Source: an uncultured Fenollaria sp. (lineage in GTDB: Bacteria > Bacillota > Clostridia > Tissierellales > Peptoniphilaceae). From it: 11,703 nt of DNA. Position numbers and translations under genes: made by a program. The stretch spans positions 1 through 11,703 of the forward strand of contig NZ_CAKPYL010000047.1 in NCBI RefSeq assembly GCF_934202865.1, written 5' to 3'. The notes beneath the pieces were generated by a model that worked only from the letters and a program-made list of their open reading frames with translations, was not told the DNA's origin and made no database searches. This document shows, in pieces, positions 1 through 6,979 of the stretch; the stretch's first letter is position 1, and every line of letters starts with the position of its first letter.

Positions 1-1
1 T

Positions 2-268
2 ATTTATTCCTCATACAACGATGACATCGAAGGCAAGATCAATGCTGGAGCAAGGATACTTAATATAGCTGGCGGCAAAGACACAGCAAACTTAATTAGA
101 CATGTAAGAAAGATTGTCGGAGATAAGTTTCCTATCATAGCTACAGGTGGTCACAGTGATGAACATATACTTGAGACTATTAAAGCAGGAGCAAACTGTC
201 TTTCATACACACCAAGAACTTCACCAGAGATACTTGAAGACATTATGATTGCTTATAGAGATAAATAA
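2..268 (+). CDS. C-terminal fragment of a TIM-barrel-like enzyme (probable hydrolase/phosphate-binding family), 5' end outside window
   Basis: An open frame enters from the left edge and ends at TAA 266-268, giving 88 residues. The fragment contains the stretch INAGARILNIAGG, then IIATGGHSDE, then AGANCLSYTP about 15 residues later. A beta strand ending in ATGG followed by a helix and an AGAN-x-x-x-YTP strand is what the last two beta/alpha units of a phosphate-binding (beta/alpha)8 barrel look like. From memory, similar C-termini occur in Clostridia proteins annotated only as 'hydrolase' or PEP-phosphonomutase-like, but the catalytic residues would lie upstream of the window. The substrate therefore cannot be named. 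It is followed directly by an intrinsic terminator, so it ends its own transcription unit and is not part of the downstream operon. Confidence 0.72.
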   Translation: MYSSYNDDIEGKINAGARILNIAGGKDTANLIRHVRKIVGDKFPIIATGGHSDEHILETIKAGANCLSYTPRTSPEILEDIMIAYRDK

Positions 269-275
269 GATGATT

Positions 276-300
276 CACCTCTAGCTTTAGAGGTGTTTTT
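276..300 (+). terminator. Rho-independent terminator after the first gene
   Basis: A perfect 8-bp stem CACCTCTA (276-283) pairs with TAGAGGTG (288-295) around a GCTT loop and is followed at once by five T residues (296-300). It starts 8 bases after the TAA of the upstream gene, the expected place for an intrinsic terminator. It separates the first transcription unit from the long operon that follows. Confidence 0.9.
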
Positions 301-306
301 CATGTG

Positions 307-355
307 ACAAGTCTTTCATTCAATCGATTAAGACTCTTATATTGACTAGACTTGT
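307..355. repeat. Separated 7-bp inverted repeat upstream of the operon promoter
   Basis: ACAAGTC (307-313) and GACTTGT (349-355) are exact reverse complements separated by 35 bases. The right arm ends one base before the -35 box (357-362). A second small pair, AGTCTT (310-315) and AAGACT (330-335), overlaps the left arm. Such arms could bind a dimeric regulator or form alternative hairpins, but at 6-7 bp in AT-rich DNA they may be chance. The intergenic stretch 269-414 contains no credible gene. Confidence 0.3.
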
Positions 356-356
356 A

Positions 357-385
357 TTGAAAAAAATTATTGTTTATGATATAAT
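357..385 (+). promoter_or_regulatory. Predicted sigma-A promoter of the cvfB-to-mfd operon
   Basis: The -35 box TTGAAA (357-362) is separated by exactly 17 bases from a consensus -10 box TATAAT (380-385). TG at 377-378 makes it an extended -10 (TGATATAAT). Transcription would start near 392, leaving a short leader of about 23 bases before the cvfB ATG at 415. That leaves no room for a riboswitch. It is the only strong promoter I can see ahead of the downstream gene run. Confidence 0.8.
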
Positions 386-391
386 TATCAT
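376..391. promoter_or_regulatory. Small dyad covering the -10 box (possible operator)
   Basis: ATGATA (376-381) and TATCAT (386-391) are exact reverse complements around a TAAT core, so the 16-base element spans the whole -10 hexamer. The right half contains ATTATCA (384-390), which matches a half-site of Fur/PerR-type boxes. The left half sits one base too close for the standard 7-1-7 layout. A repressor bound here would block RNA polymerase. AT-rich promoters often contain such symmetry by chance, so this is a weak inference. Confidence 0.3.
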
Positions 392-414
392 GAAATTTTA
401 TGTAGAGGTATTAA

Positions 415-1245
415 ATGAACAATTTAGGAAAAACAATTGAAGCAAAAGTAATTAATCACAAAGCTGATGAATATACTCTTGAAGACTTTGATAAAAACAC
501 TTATCATATTAAGTCCAATGAAAAGAATTATGATATAGGAGATACTGTTAAAATTTTCAACTATCCAGTTGATAATGAGATTGTATCTACTTTTCGCATG
601 CCATTTATAGAACTAGGCGAGATTAGAGAGCTAAAGGTAGTCAGCAAGACAAGGATAGGCTACTTCTTAAACATGGGCCTTGATAAGGACGTCTTACTAC
701 CATTTTCAGAGACAATTAGAGAGCCAAAACTTAATTCCATGGTTCTAGTCAAATTGTATATAGATAAGTCTGGTAGACTTGCGACAACTATGAAGATAAG
801 AAAGACTTTAGAAAGATCAGAAGGTATTCATAAGGGAGATATTGTTGATGGTGTTATCTACAATATATCTAGAGAATTTGGTTTATTCGTTGCAGTTGAT
901 GATAAATACGAAGCTATGGTACAAAAGAAGGACGTTTTCGAAGACTATGATTTAGGCGAGAGAATGAAGTTTAGGGTACAGGCTGTTCGTGACGACGGAA
1001 GGCTTATATTAAGCACTAAGCTTGAGAAGTCTGCTTATGACGAGCACAAGAGTGATTCACTAAAGGTTTATGAGATACTACTAAAGAATAAAGGAAAGAT
1101 GAATTACGCAGATAAGAGTGATCCTGACGAGATCAGGAAGGTCTTTAACATGAGTAAGTCATCATTTAAAAGGGCAATCGCCATTTTGTATAGACAAAGA
1201 AAAATAATTATTAATGACGATTCCATAGAAATTAAGGAGGATTAA
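415..1245 (+). CDS. cvfB: CvfB-family S1-domain RNA-binding protein
   Basis: 276 residues, close to the usual size of the CvfB/YitL family (conserved virulence factor B). Family members are cytoplasmic RNA-binding proteins that affect post-transcriptional regulation; in Staphylococcus aureus CvfB influences virulence gene expression. The arrangement fits three OB/S1-like units (about residues 5-60, 65-130 and 138-205). The last is the clearest, with GDIVDGVIYNISREFGLFVAV and, at its end, DGRLILSTK. A basic winged-helix-like tail follows (about 215-276), with the segment MSKSSFKRAIAILYRQRKI as its likely recognition helix. The start ATG has an AGAGG ribosome site (404-408) at good spacing. It is the first gene after the promoter. 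Its last codons carry the AAGGAGG site of the next gene, so the two are probably translated together. RNA targets cannot be inferred. Confidence 0.85.
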   Translation: MNNLGKTIEAKVINHKADEYTLEDFDKNTYHIKSNEKNYDIGDTVKIFNYPVDNEIVSTFRMPFIELGEIRELKVVSKTRIGYFLNMGLDKDVLLPFSETIREPKLNSMVLVKLYIDKSGRLATTMKIRKTLERSEGIHKGDIVDGVIYNISREFGLFVAVDDKYEAMVQKKDVFEDYDLGERMKFRVQAVRDDGRLILSTKLEKSAYDEHKSDSLKVYEILLKNKGKMNYADKSDPDEIRKVFNMSKSSFKRAIAILYRQRKIIINDDSIEIKED

Positions 1246-1246
1246 T

Positions 1247-1741
1247 ATGTCAGTAAAAATTAACACAGAAGTAATTGAGATGATGCTTTTCTTTTGGCAA
1301 AGCATTTCAGAGAGAGAAAAGGTTTCTGAAGACTATATCAGAAGCGTAGCAGAAAGAGATGAAATGAAATACACATTCTGCGAAGGTTTCAATGAAGAAT
1401 CAGTTAGAAAAGTATTATCAGCTATATCAAATAATGAACTATTAAGCGACGCTTCAAAAGAAGAAAAGAAATTCTGGAACAACAATATGTGGATGACAGA
1501 AGACTTAGGCGTTGTTAATATGATGGTTGAACCAATCAAGAAGCTTAATCTAGACGGAATTGATGCAGATAAGACACTTATCTTCGTTCCAGGACACTTA
1601 GAAGAAAAATACATCGACGGAAACACTATAGTAGTGAACTTCTTCAAAATAAGCGTAGATATCTTCGGAGGAACAGGAGCAGTTACAGTTAACGGTAAGG
1701 ATTTCAAAGACTATATCGTAGATTTAGTTAAAGCTAATTAA
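1247..1741 (+). CDS. Conserved-looking protein of unknown function, 164 aa
   Basis: A soluble, acidic protein with no signal peptide and no membrane helix. The N-terminal half looks helical (MMLFFWQSISEREK, then SVRKVLSAISNNE). A Trp/Asn-rich motif, FWNNNMWMTEDLG, follows at about residues 76-88. The C-terminal half looks beta-rich (IVVNFFKISVDIFGGTGAV). I have an unverified recollection of similar sequences being called 'TDE2712 family', a name that carries no function. Expression is probably high: a perfect AAGGAGG site (1234-1240) sits 6 bases before the ATG, and 9 of 10 Phe codons are TTC, against about 4 of 12 in cvfB and 1 of 8 in prs. It starts one base after the cvfB stop and ends 22 bases before the ABC ATPase, so it is firmly inside the operon. 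It could be an accessory to either neighbour, but the sequence does not show which. Confidence 0.85.
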   Translation: MSVKINTEVIEMMLFFWQSISEREKVSEDYIRSVAERDEMKYTFCEGFNEESVRKVLSAISNNELLSDASKEEKKFWNNNMWMTEDLGVVNMMVEPIKKLNLDGIDADKTLIFVPGHLEEKYIDGNTIVVNFFKISVDIFGGTGAVTVNGKDFKDYIVDLVKAN

Positions 1742-1763
1742 TCTATCAAACACAGGAGGCAAT

Positions 1764-2555
1764 ATGGAGATATTAAAAGTAGAGCACTTATCAAACGCTT
1801 TTGACGGCAAAGAAATCTTAAAAGATGTAAACTTTTCTGTCAATTCTGGCGAAATCATTGGCTACATTGGACCTAATGGAGCTGGTAAATCAACAACTAT
1901 AAAAATAATTATGGGTCTAAATAGAGATTGCTACGGAGAAGTCTCTGTATTTGGAAAGAATATCAAAAACTCACTTGATTATAAGAAGAGGATAGGCTAC
2001 GTTCCAGAAGCTAGTGAAGTTTATGAGAACCTTACAGCAGTTGAAAACATAGAGCTTAATGCAGCTTTATATGAGATTGATGTTGAAAGTGCTGTTAAGA
2101 GAGCGAAAACTATGCTAGAAGTTCTTGATATGAAAGATGTGATGGATTCACAAATATCATCATTCTCAAAAGGTATGAGACAAAAGTATCTTTTTGTTTT
2201 ATCTCTATTACACGATCCAGATATAGTTTTTTTAGATGAGCCATTAAGTGGTATAGATGCAAACTCAGTACTAGTAATAAAAGAAATCCTTGCATCTCTT
2301 AAAAATAAAGGCAAGACTATATTCTACTCATCACATATTTTAGAGGTAGTAGAAAAACTATCAGACAAAATAATACTTCTACAAGACGGCAAGGTTATTT
2401 TAAACGATAGTATAGACAATATCAAGAAAACGCTTAATAACAATGAAGGCAGTGATGAGTCACTTGAAAATATCTTCAATGAGGTAACTGGCTTTACTAA
2501 TCACAAGGAATTAGCAGAAGAGTTTGTTAACGCTATGGGTGAAAGTGATGTTTAA
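1764..2555 (+). CDS. ABC transporter ATP-binding protein (EcsA-like / ABC-2 exporter type)
   Basis: 263 residues, one nucleotide-binding domain. Walker A GPNGAGKS is at 36-43, the signature SFSKGMRQK at 133-141, Walker B IVFLDEP at 154-160, D-loop SGID at 162-165 and the switch histidine H191 in YSSH. The signature is the SKGM form common in ABC-2 exporters rather than LSGGQ, and the Q-loop position carries Glu (E82 in YVPEASEVY), also common in that group. All catalytic elements are intact, so it should hydrolyse ATP at the cytoplasmic face of the membrane to drive the permease encoded next. The C-terminal tail of about 40 residues is acidic. AGGAGG at 1754-1759 fixes the ATG. The last 8 bases overlap the permease gene, strong evidence that the two form one transporter. 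The substrate is unknown. Confidence 0.92.
   Translation: MEILKVEHLSNAFDGKEILKDVNFSVNSGEIIGYIGPNGAGKSTTIKIIMGLNRDCYGEVSVFGKNIKNSLDYKKRIGYVPEASEVYENLTAVENIELNAALYEIDVESAVKRAKTMLEVLDMKDVMDSQISSFSKGMRQKYLFVLSLLHDPDIVFLDEPLSGIDANSVLVIKEILASLKNKGKTIFYSSHILEVVEKLSDKIILLQDGKVILNDSIDNIKKTLNNNEGSDESLENIFNEVTGFTNHKELAEEFVNAMGESDV
2537..2542 (+). promoter_or_regulatory. Ribosome binding site that decides the permease start
   Basis: GGGTGA lies inside the end of the ATPase gene, 5 bases before ATG 2548. It pairs with the GGTGA part of the anti-Shine-Dalgarno complement. The alternative TTG at 2524 has no comparable site. This favours ATG 2548 with an 8-base overlap and translational coupling. Confidence 0.55.
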
Positions 2556-4197
2556 ATTATTCTCGTTAAAGGTGCTTGATCTATTCAAGCCTCTTTTTAA
2601 AGGCTTAAAAGTTGATTATGATAAGCTAAGAGCTATACTCAAAGCAAAGCTTATTATGGAGAATAGAAGGACTTCCGCTTTTTCAAATAGCTTTTCAGGA
2701 CAAGATACCAAGAGTAAGGTATTTGAATTCTTTCAAAACAATAGCTTTTTTAAGAAGGGTTATATATTATTTTTGATATATGGACTTGTACTAGCAGGAC
2801 TTTGCGCTAGTGTTGATGATGTAAAAACAAGATACACTGTATTATTTGCTGTTGGTATCTTCTTATTCTTTGCAGGCATAGTAGTTGACTTTACTGAAGT
2901 TCTTATAGATACTAGAGACAGAGATATACTTCTTTATAAGCCTGTTGGCGAAAGAGAAGTAAACTTAGCAAGATTAATTTCACTAATTATATATATTGTA
3001 AAGCTAAGTTTAATTATGTTTGGACCGGCACTAATAATCACATTAGTTAAAAGGCCACAAGAGTTTTTAATCCTGCTTTTAGAAGTAATTATGCTTTCAA
3101 TAAGCCTTGTAATGTTTGAATACATTTTTTATTATGTATTATTTAAATTATTTAAAAATCTTAATATAAAGTCTATCATAACAACAGTTCAAGTACTTAT
3201 ATTTGTTGTTATTATGGTAGGATTTCAAATAATTGCTAACGCTATTGACAAAGAAACAGCTTTAAGAATATTTACAAGTGAGTCATTTAAATATTTATTT
3301 ATACCGATGTGGTTTACAGGACCATTTGAACTCATTTATGGCAATTTTGAAACAATAAATATAATTTATACTGTTTTATTGATAGCACTATTCGTAGCAT
3401 TGATCGCTATAAACACAGCCATATCTAAAGATTTTGAAGAAATATTAGCTAAGAAAGATAAAGTTATAATTAATAAAAAGACAAGCTTCCTACAAAGATT
3501 TACAAACAAGCTCTTTGCAAAGAACGATATGGAGAGGGCTGGAGTAAACATGGTGTTTTGGATGAAGGGTTCGGATGAAAAATTAAAATTTCAACTTGGC
3601 TCTATATCGCTAATGATAATTGTATATCCACTAATATTTTATTTTGCCATGTTTAAGAAAAGTAGCGATCCAATGGCTGATGCTGTCTTAAAAGACCATG
3701 CTAGATTTATTACATTAGTTAATTATATGTCAGCTATGATGGCAATGAGCATTTGGCAGATATTAAACTATGCTACAAGTTATAAGGCATCTATAATACA
3801 TTTAATTACTGGAAATATAAGAATTAAAGAATTTAGAAATGGAGTGAAGAAAGGTGGTCTATTTGCCTTTATATTTGTGCCAATACTCATAAACGCAATG
3901 ATAATATCATTTCTACTAAGAAATGCGTGGTTTGTAGACTATATAAATCCAATAATATTTATAATGTTATCAGCAATTATAGCTTCAGATTTAATGTTAA
4001 AGAATATACCATTCTCAATGGACGTTACAAAAATTAAGAATGGACAAAAAGGATATTTCTGGGCAGGAATGGCATCTATGTTTATCACAGCAATATTGGT
4101 AGGCATAAATGCATTGCTAATATTCTTAAATACACCGTTTATATATCTATATACATTAATCGGTTTAGGAGCGCTGATTTATTTACTTAAAAAATAG
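2548..4197 (+). CDS. ABC exporter permease, about 12 membrane helices
   Basis: 549 residues from ATG 2548. A basic cytoplasmic N-terminus of about 70 residues precedes roughly 12 hydrophobic segments (near 71-88, 96-120, 140-167, 172-200, 210-233, 270-292, 351-369, 387-409, 436-457, 465-484, 503-527, 530-547), with a charged cytoplasmic loop at about 293-350. The segment DTRDRDILLYKPVGEREVNLARL (about 121-143) resembles the 'D-x-x-LLxLP' cytoplasmic element seen between helices 2 and 3 in large EcsB-like and ABC-2 exporters, which probably contacts the ATPase. At about 550 residues it is longer than EcsB (about 400) and fits the large 'putative ABC exporter' permeases of Clostridia. It overlaps the ATPase gene and is followed after 8 bases by a MATE gene. 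I see no substrate-defining feature such as a peptidase domain. Drug, peptide or lipid export all remain possible. Confidence 0.85.
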   Translation: MFKLFSLKVLDLFKPLFKGLKVDYDKLRAILKAKLIMENRRTSAFSNSFSGQDTKSKVFEFFQNNSFFKKGYILFLIYGLVLAGLCASVDDVKTRYTVLFAVGIFLFFAGIVVDFTEVLIDTRDRDILLYKPVGEREVNLARLISLIIYIVKLSLIMFGPALIITLVKRPQEFLILLLEVIMLSISLVMFEYIFYYVLFKLFKNLNIKSIITTVQVLIFVVIMVGFQIIANAIDKETALRIFTSESFKYLFIPMWFTGPFELIYGNFETINIIYTVLLIALFVALIAINTAISKDFEEILAKKDKVIINKKTSFLQRFTNKLFAKNDMERAGVNMVFWMKGSDEKLKFQLGSISLMIIVYPLIFYFAMFKKSSDPMADAVLKDHARFITLVNYMSAMMAMSIWQILNYATSYKASIIHLITGNIRIKEFRNGVKKGGLFAFIFVPILINAMIISFLLRNAWFVDYINPIIFIMLSAIIASDLMLKNIPFSMDVTKIKNGQKGYFWAGMASMFITAILVGINALLIFLNTPFIYLYTLIGLGALIYLLKK

Positions 4198-4205
4198 GGG
4201 ACAAT

Positions 4206-5588
4206 ATGACTTTAGATTTAGAAGAGAGAAAACAATTAATACTACATGGTGATATGAGAAAAGCAATAATTACGCTTGCGACACCTATAGTATTAAATAA
4301 TTTGATACAAACATTATACAATTTAGTAGATTCATTTTGGGTCAGCGGCATAGGAGAAACAAGTTTTGCAGCAACAGGCTTTGTTTGGCCGATACTATTC
4401 TTATTCATATCGATAGGCATTGGTCTTAGTATAGCCGGAACTGGAATTATTTCTCAGCTAATTGGCCGGTCTGATTATGAAAAAGCAAAAGTATATAGAG
4501 AAAATTTATATATATTAACCTTTATACTATCTATCATAGTGGTTGTTTTAGGACTACTTTCATCTGGTTTAATAATTAAACTGATGGGTGCCAAGGGAGA
4601 TTTATATACTGAGAGTAAAGATTATCTAGAAATTCTTTATTTAGGCTTTCCCTTTGTTTATTTATATTTTGCTACAAACTCAATTTTCCAAGCATCAGGA
4701 GACACAAAAACGCCTACCATCATAAGCGGTATCTCTGCTGTGATAAACATGATTTGCGACCCTATATTCATATACGAAAAGGTTCCATATCTTGGCTTTA
4801 AAGGCTTTAACATGGGAATCAAGGGAGCCGCTATAGCAACAGTTATTTCACAAGTTTTTATGGCTGTAGCAATTATAATTATAGCTAGCAAAAAGGGATT
4901 AATTGATTTAAACTTTTTTTCATATAAATACGATAAAGAAGCTTCAAATAAAATTTTATCCATAGCGCTGCCATCTTGTATTGGTCAGTCTGGTGAGGCA
5001 CTTGGCTTTATCATCTTAAATGTGTTTGTCTTGTCATACGGCCAAGATACACTTACAGCATTTGTTACTGTCAATAGAGTAACTTCAATCATATCTATGC
5101 CGCCAGGAGGCATTGGTCAATCAATAGTAAGTATAGTCGGACAAAATAAAGGAGTCAAGAACTATGACAGAGTTAAACTTGCTTTTAGAAAGGCTTGTAA
5201 TATGTCAAATATCGTTACAATATCGGGAGCGATAGTCGTTTGGATATTTAGAGATCAAGTCCTAGGGATATTTTTAAAAGAAGCAAGCGAAAATGTTATG
5301 TTTTTGTCTAGACAGTTTTTGTTCTTCATACTGATAACAAATTTCTGCATGGGTCTATATAGTGTCTATCAAGGACTCTTCCAAGGCTCAGGCAAAACAG
5401 ATATGGCTATGAAGATGCTTTTAGGAAGACTATGGGCACTTAGAATACCTATGATCCTTTTATTTAAATACGTATTTATGATGGGACCAATAGCGATATG
5501 GCTTGCGATGAGTTTATCGAATTTATTTACGGCAATATATGGCTACATATTATTTAGAAGCGGTAAATGGAAAGGAGAAATTATATAA
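4206..5588 (+). CDS. MATE-family multidrug/cation efflux transporter
   Basis: 460 residues, the normal MATE length, with about 12 hydrophobic segments in two similar halves (about 15-220 and 240-455). The N-terminus reads GDMRKAIITLATPIVLNNLIQTLYNLVDSFWVS, with the P-x-x-x-x-x-x-x-x-x-x-x-N-x-x-D pattern of the first helix in the NorM/DinF superfamily. The second half repeats the theme (ALPSCIGQSGEALGF, then INVFVLSYG-like and NRVTSIISMPPGGIGQS segments). It should act as an H+ or Na+ antiporter in the cytoplasmic membrane. The substrate is not predictable from sequence. The start ATG follows GGGG (4197-4200), which overlaps the TAG stop of the permease. Its own TAA shares one base with the glmU ATG, so it is tightly coupled to a cell-wall precursor gene. 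Confidence 0.92.
   Translation: MTLDLEERKQLILHGDMRKAIITLATPIVLNNLIQTLYNLVDSFWVSGIGETSFAATGFVWPILFLFISIGIGLSIAGTGIISQLIGRSDYEKAKVYRENLYILTFILSIIVVVLGLLSSGLIIKLMGAKGDLYTESKDYLEILYLGFPFVYLYFATNSIFQASGDTKTPTIISGISAVINMICDPIFIYEKVPYLGFKGFNMGIKGAAIATVISQVFMAVAIIIIASKKGLIDLNFFSYKYDKEASNKILSIALPSCIGQSGEALGFIILNVFVLSYGQDTLTAFVTVNRVTSIISMPPGGIGQSIVSIVGQNKGVKNYDRVKLAFRKACNMSNIVTISGAIVVWIFRDQVLGIFLKEASENVMFLSRQFLFFILITNFCMGLYSVYQGLFQGSGKTDMAMKMLLGRLWALRIPMILLFKYVFMMGPIAIWLAMSLSNLFTAIYGYILFRSGKWKGEII
5571..5577 (+). promoter_or_regulatory. Ribosome binding site that decides the glmU start
   Basis: AAAGGAG lies 10 bases before ATG 5588, inside the end of the MATE gene. A more upstream in-frame ATG at 5567 would have this site inside its own coding sequence and would add seven residues (MERRNYI) ahead of the conserved MNQAIILAAG start. 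The ATG at 5588 is therefore preferred. Confidence 0.75.
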
Positions 5589-6979
5589 TGAATCAAGCAA
5601 TAATTCTAGCTGCGGGAGAAGGATCACGCATGAAATCTTCTCTAATCAAAGTTTTGCACAAGATCAATGGAAAGCCAATGCTTCAGTATGTTCTAGATGC
5701 AACGGCAAAGTCGGGCTTTGATAAGAGATACTTGATTGTAGGCAACAATAAAAATAAGGTTATAGAAGCTTTTTCTTCGGATGAGAGCATAAAGTTCATA
5801 GAGCAAAAAATGGGACCTGGAGAACCTTATGGTACTGGATATGCTGCTTCACTTGCTAAAGACTACATTACGAATGATGACAATGTATTAGTCGCATTCG
5901 GAGATACTCCACTTGTAAATGAAGAGATATTAAAAAGTTTTCTAAGTTTTCATATGGATAACGATAACAATCTTACTATACTAAGTGCGGTTTTAGAAAA
6001 CTGTGATGGCTATGGAAGAATAATCAGAGATAACGCTGACAAGCTACTTAAGATTGTGGAACAGAAAGATGCTAATGAAGAAGAATTAAAGATTAGAGAA
6101 GTTAACTCAGGCATATATTGCTTCAAAGGTAAGGATTTTTTAGATTCTATAAATAACCTAAAGAATGATAACGTTAAGAAAGAGTATTACCTAACAGATG
6201 CAGTTGCATACTTGTTAAGTAAAGGTAAGAAAGTTGACGCATACATAAGCAAGGATCAAAACATTGCGCTAGGCGTTAACAATCAAGTAGATCTAGCAAA
6301 AATAGAAGAGATTGTCAGAAAGAACATAGTTAGAAAATGGATGCTTGAAGGCGTTTACTTTAAGAATCCTGATAATGTATATATTGAAGAAGACGTCAAG
6401 ATAGGCAGAGATGTTGAGATATATCCAGATGTTATACTTGAAGGTAAGACAGTTATTGAGGACAATGTAAGGATATATGGCTACACAAGGATTAAAGATT
6501 CGCACATAGCAAAAGATGTTAGTATCGAAAGCTCACTTATTGAAGACTCATATATCGGTGAAAGAACGAAGGTAGGTCCGAATGCACATCTAAGACCAAA
6601 TTCTAAAGTAGGTAAGGATTGCAAAGTAGGTAATTTTGTTGAGATAAAGAATGCAAGTTTAGGCGATGGAACTAAGGCTGGACACTTGGCTTATGTAGGT
6701 GATGCGGACGTTGGCAATAATGTCAATATAGGTTGCGGTGTTATATTTGCAAACTATGATGGCAAGAAAAAGTATAGATCTAAGGTTGAGGACAACGCAT
6801 TTATAGGTAGCAACTCTAATATAGTTGCACCTGTAGAGATAGGTGAGAATGCATATGTTGCTGCAGGATCAACTATAATAACTACAGTTATCAAAGATTC
6901 TTTGTCTATTGCGAGAGCTAGACAAGTTGATAAAATAGATTGGGTAAAAAATAAAAAAAACATGGAGGAAGAAAAATGA
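5588..6979 (+). CDS. glmU: Bifunctional GlmU: GlcNAc-1-P uridyltransferase / GlcN-1-P acetyltransferase
   Basis: 463 residues. GlmU acetylates glucosamine-1-phosphate and then joins it to UTP, giving UDP-GlcNAc for peptidoglycan and other wall polymers. The N-terminal uridyltransferase shows LAAGEGSRMKS (7-17, Ser where Thr is usual), K21 in the IKVLH segment, GDTP (105-108, metal-binding D106) and EVNSGIYCF. The C-terminal left-handed beta-helix shows many hexapeptide repeats from about residue 265, the catalytic-site motif KAGHLAYVGDA, NVNIGCGVIFANYDG and AAGSTI. The NYDG motif and the catalytic His are present, so both activities should be intact. The uridine-binding loop has about four extra residues (QKMGPGEPYGTG, 73-84) compared with E. 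coli. The ATG overlaps the MATE stop by one base, and the TGA overlaps the prs ATG by four. The gene order glmU-prs is typical of Firmicutes. Confidence 0.95.
   Translation: MNQAIILAAGEGSRMKSSLIKVLHKINGKPMLQYVLDATAKSGFDKRYLIVGNNKNKVIEAFSSDESIKFIEQKMGPGEPYGTGYAASLAKDYITNDDNVLVAFGDTPLVNEEILKSFLSFHMDNDNNLTILSAVLENCDGYGRIIRDNADKLLKIVEQKDANEEELKIREVNSGIYCFKGKDFLDSINNLKNDNVKKEYYLTDAVAYLLSKGKKVDAYISKDQNIALGVNNQVDLAKIEEIVRKNIVRKWMLEGVYFKNPDNVYIEEDVKIGRDVEIYPDVILEGKTVIEDNVRIYGYTRIKDSHIAKDVSIESSLIEDSYIGERTKVGPNAHLRPNSKVGKDCKVGNFVEIKNASLGDGTKAGHLAYVGDADVGNNVNIGCGVIFANYDGKKKYRSKVEDNAFIGSNSNIVAPVEIGENAYVAAGSTIITTVIKDSLSIARARQVDKIDWVKNKKNMEEEK

Noticed and set aside
342..347. TTGACT considered as the -35 box of the operon promoter
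   Set aside because: It is 32 bases from TATAAT. The sequence 17 bases downstream is only AATTAT, so TTGAAA at 357 fits much better.
392..414. Possible riboswitch or leader regulator before cvfB
   Set aside because: The predicted leader is about 23 bases, too short for any known riboswitch fold.
1333..1707. Antisense open frame of 124 codons opposite the unknown 164-aa gene
   Set aside because: The + strand gene has a perfect ribosome site and operon spacing; the antisense frame has neither.
2524..2547. Longer permease starting at TTG 2524
   Set aside because: ATG 2548 has a GGGTGA site at 5 bases; the TTG has no comparable site and would add eight residues without family support I can see.
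2587..2606. 6-bp hairpin AAGCCT/AGGCTT near the permease start, considered as an attenuator
   Set aside because: It lies within coding sequence, is short, and no T-run follows the stem on either strand.
5539..5721. Short + strand frame of 60 codons across the MATE-glmU junction
   Set aside because: Out of frame with both real genes; no ribosome site and a low-complexity product.
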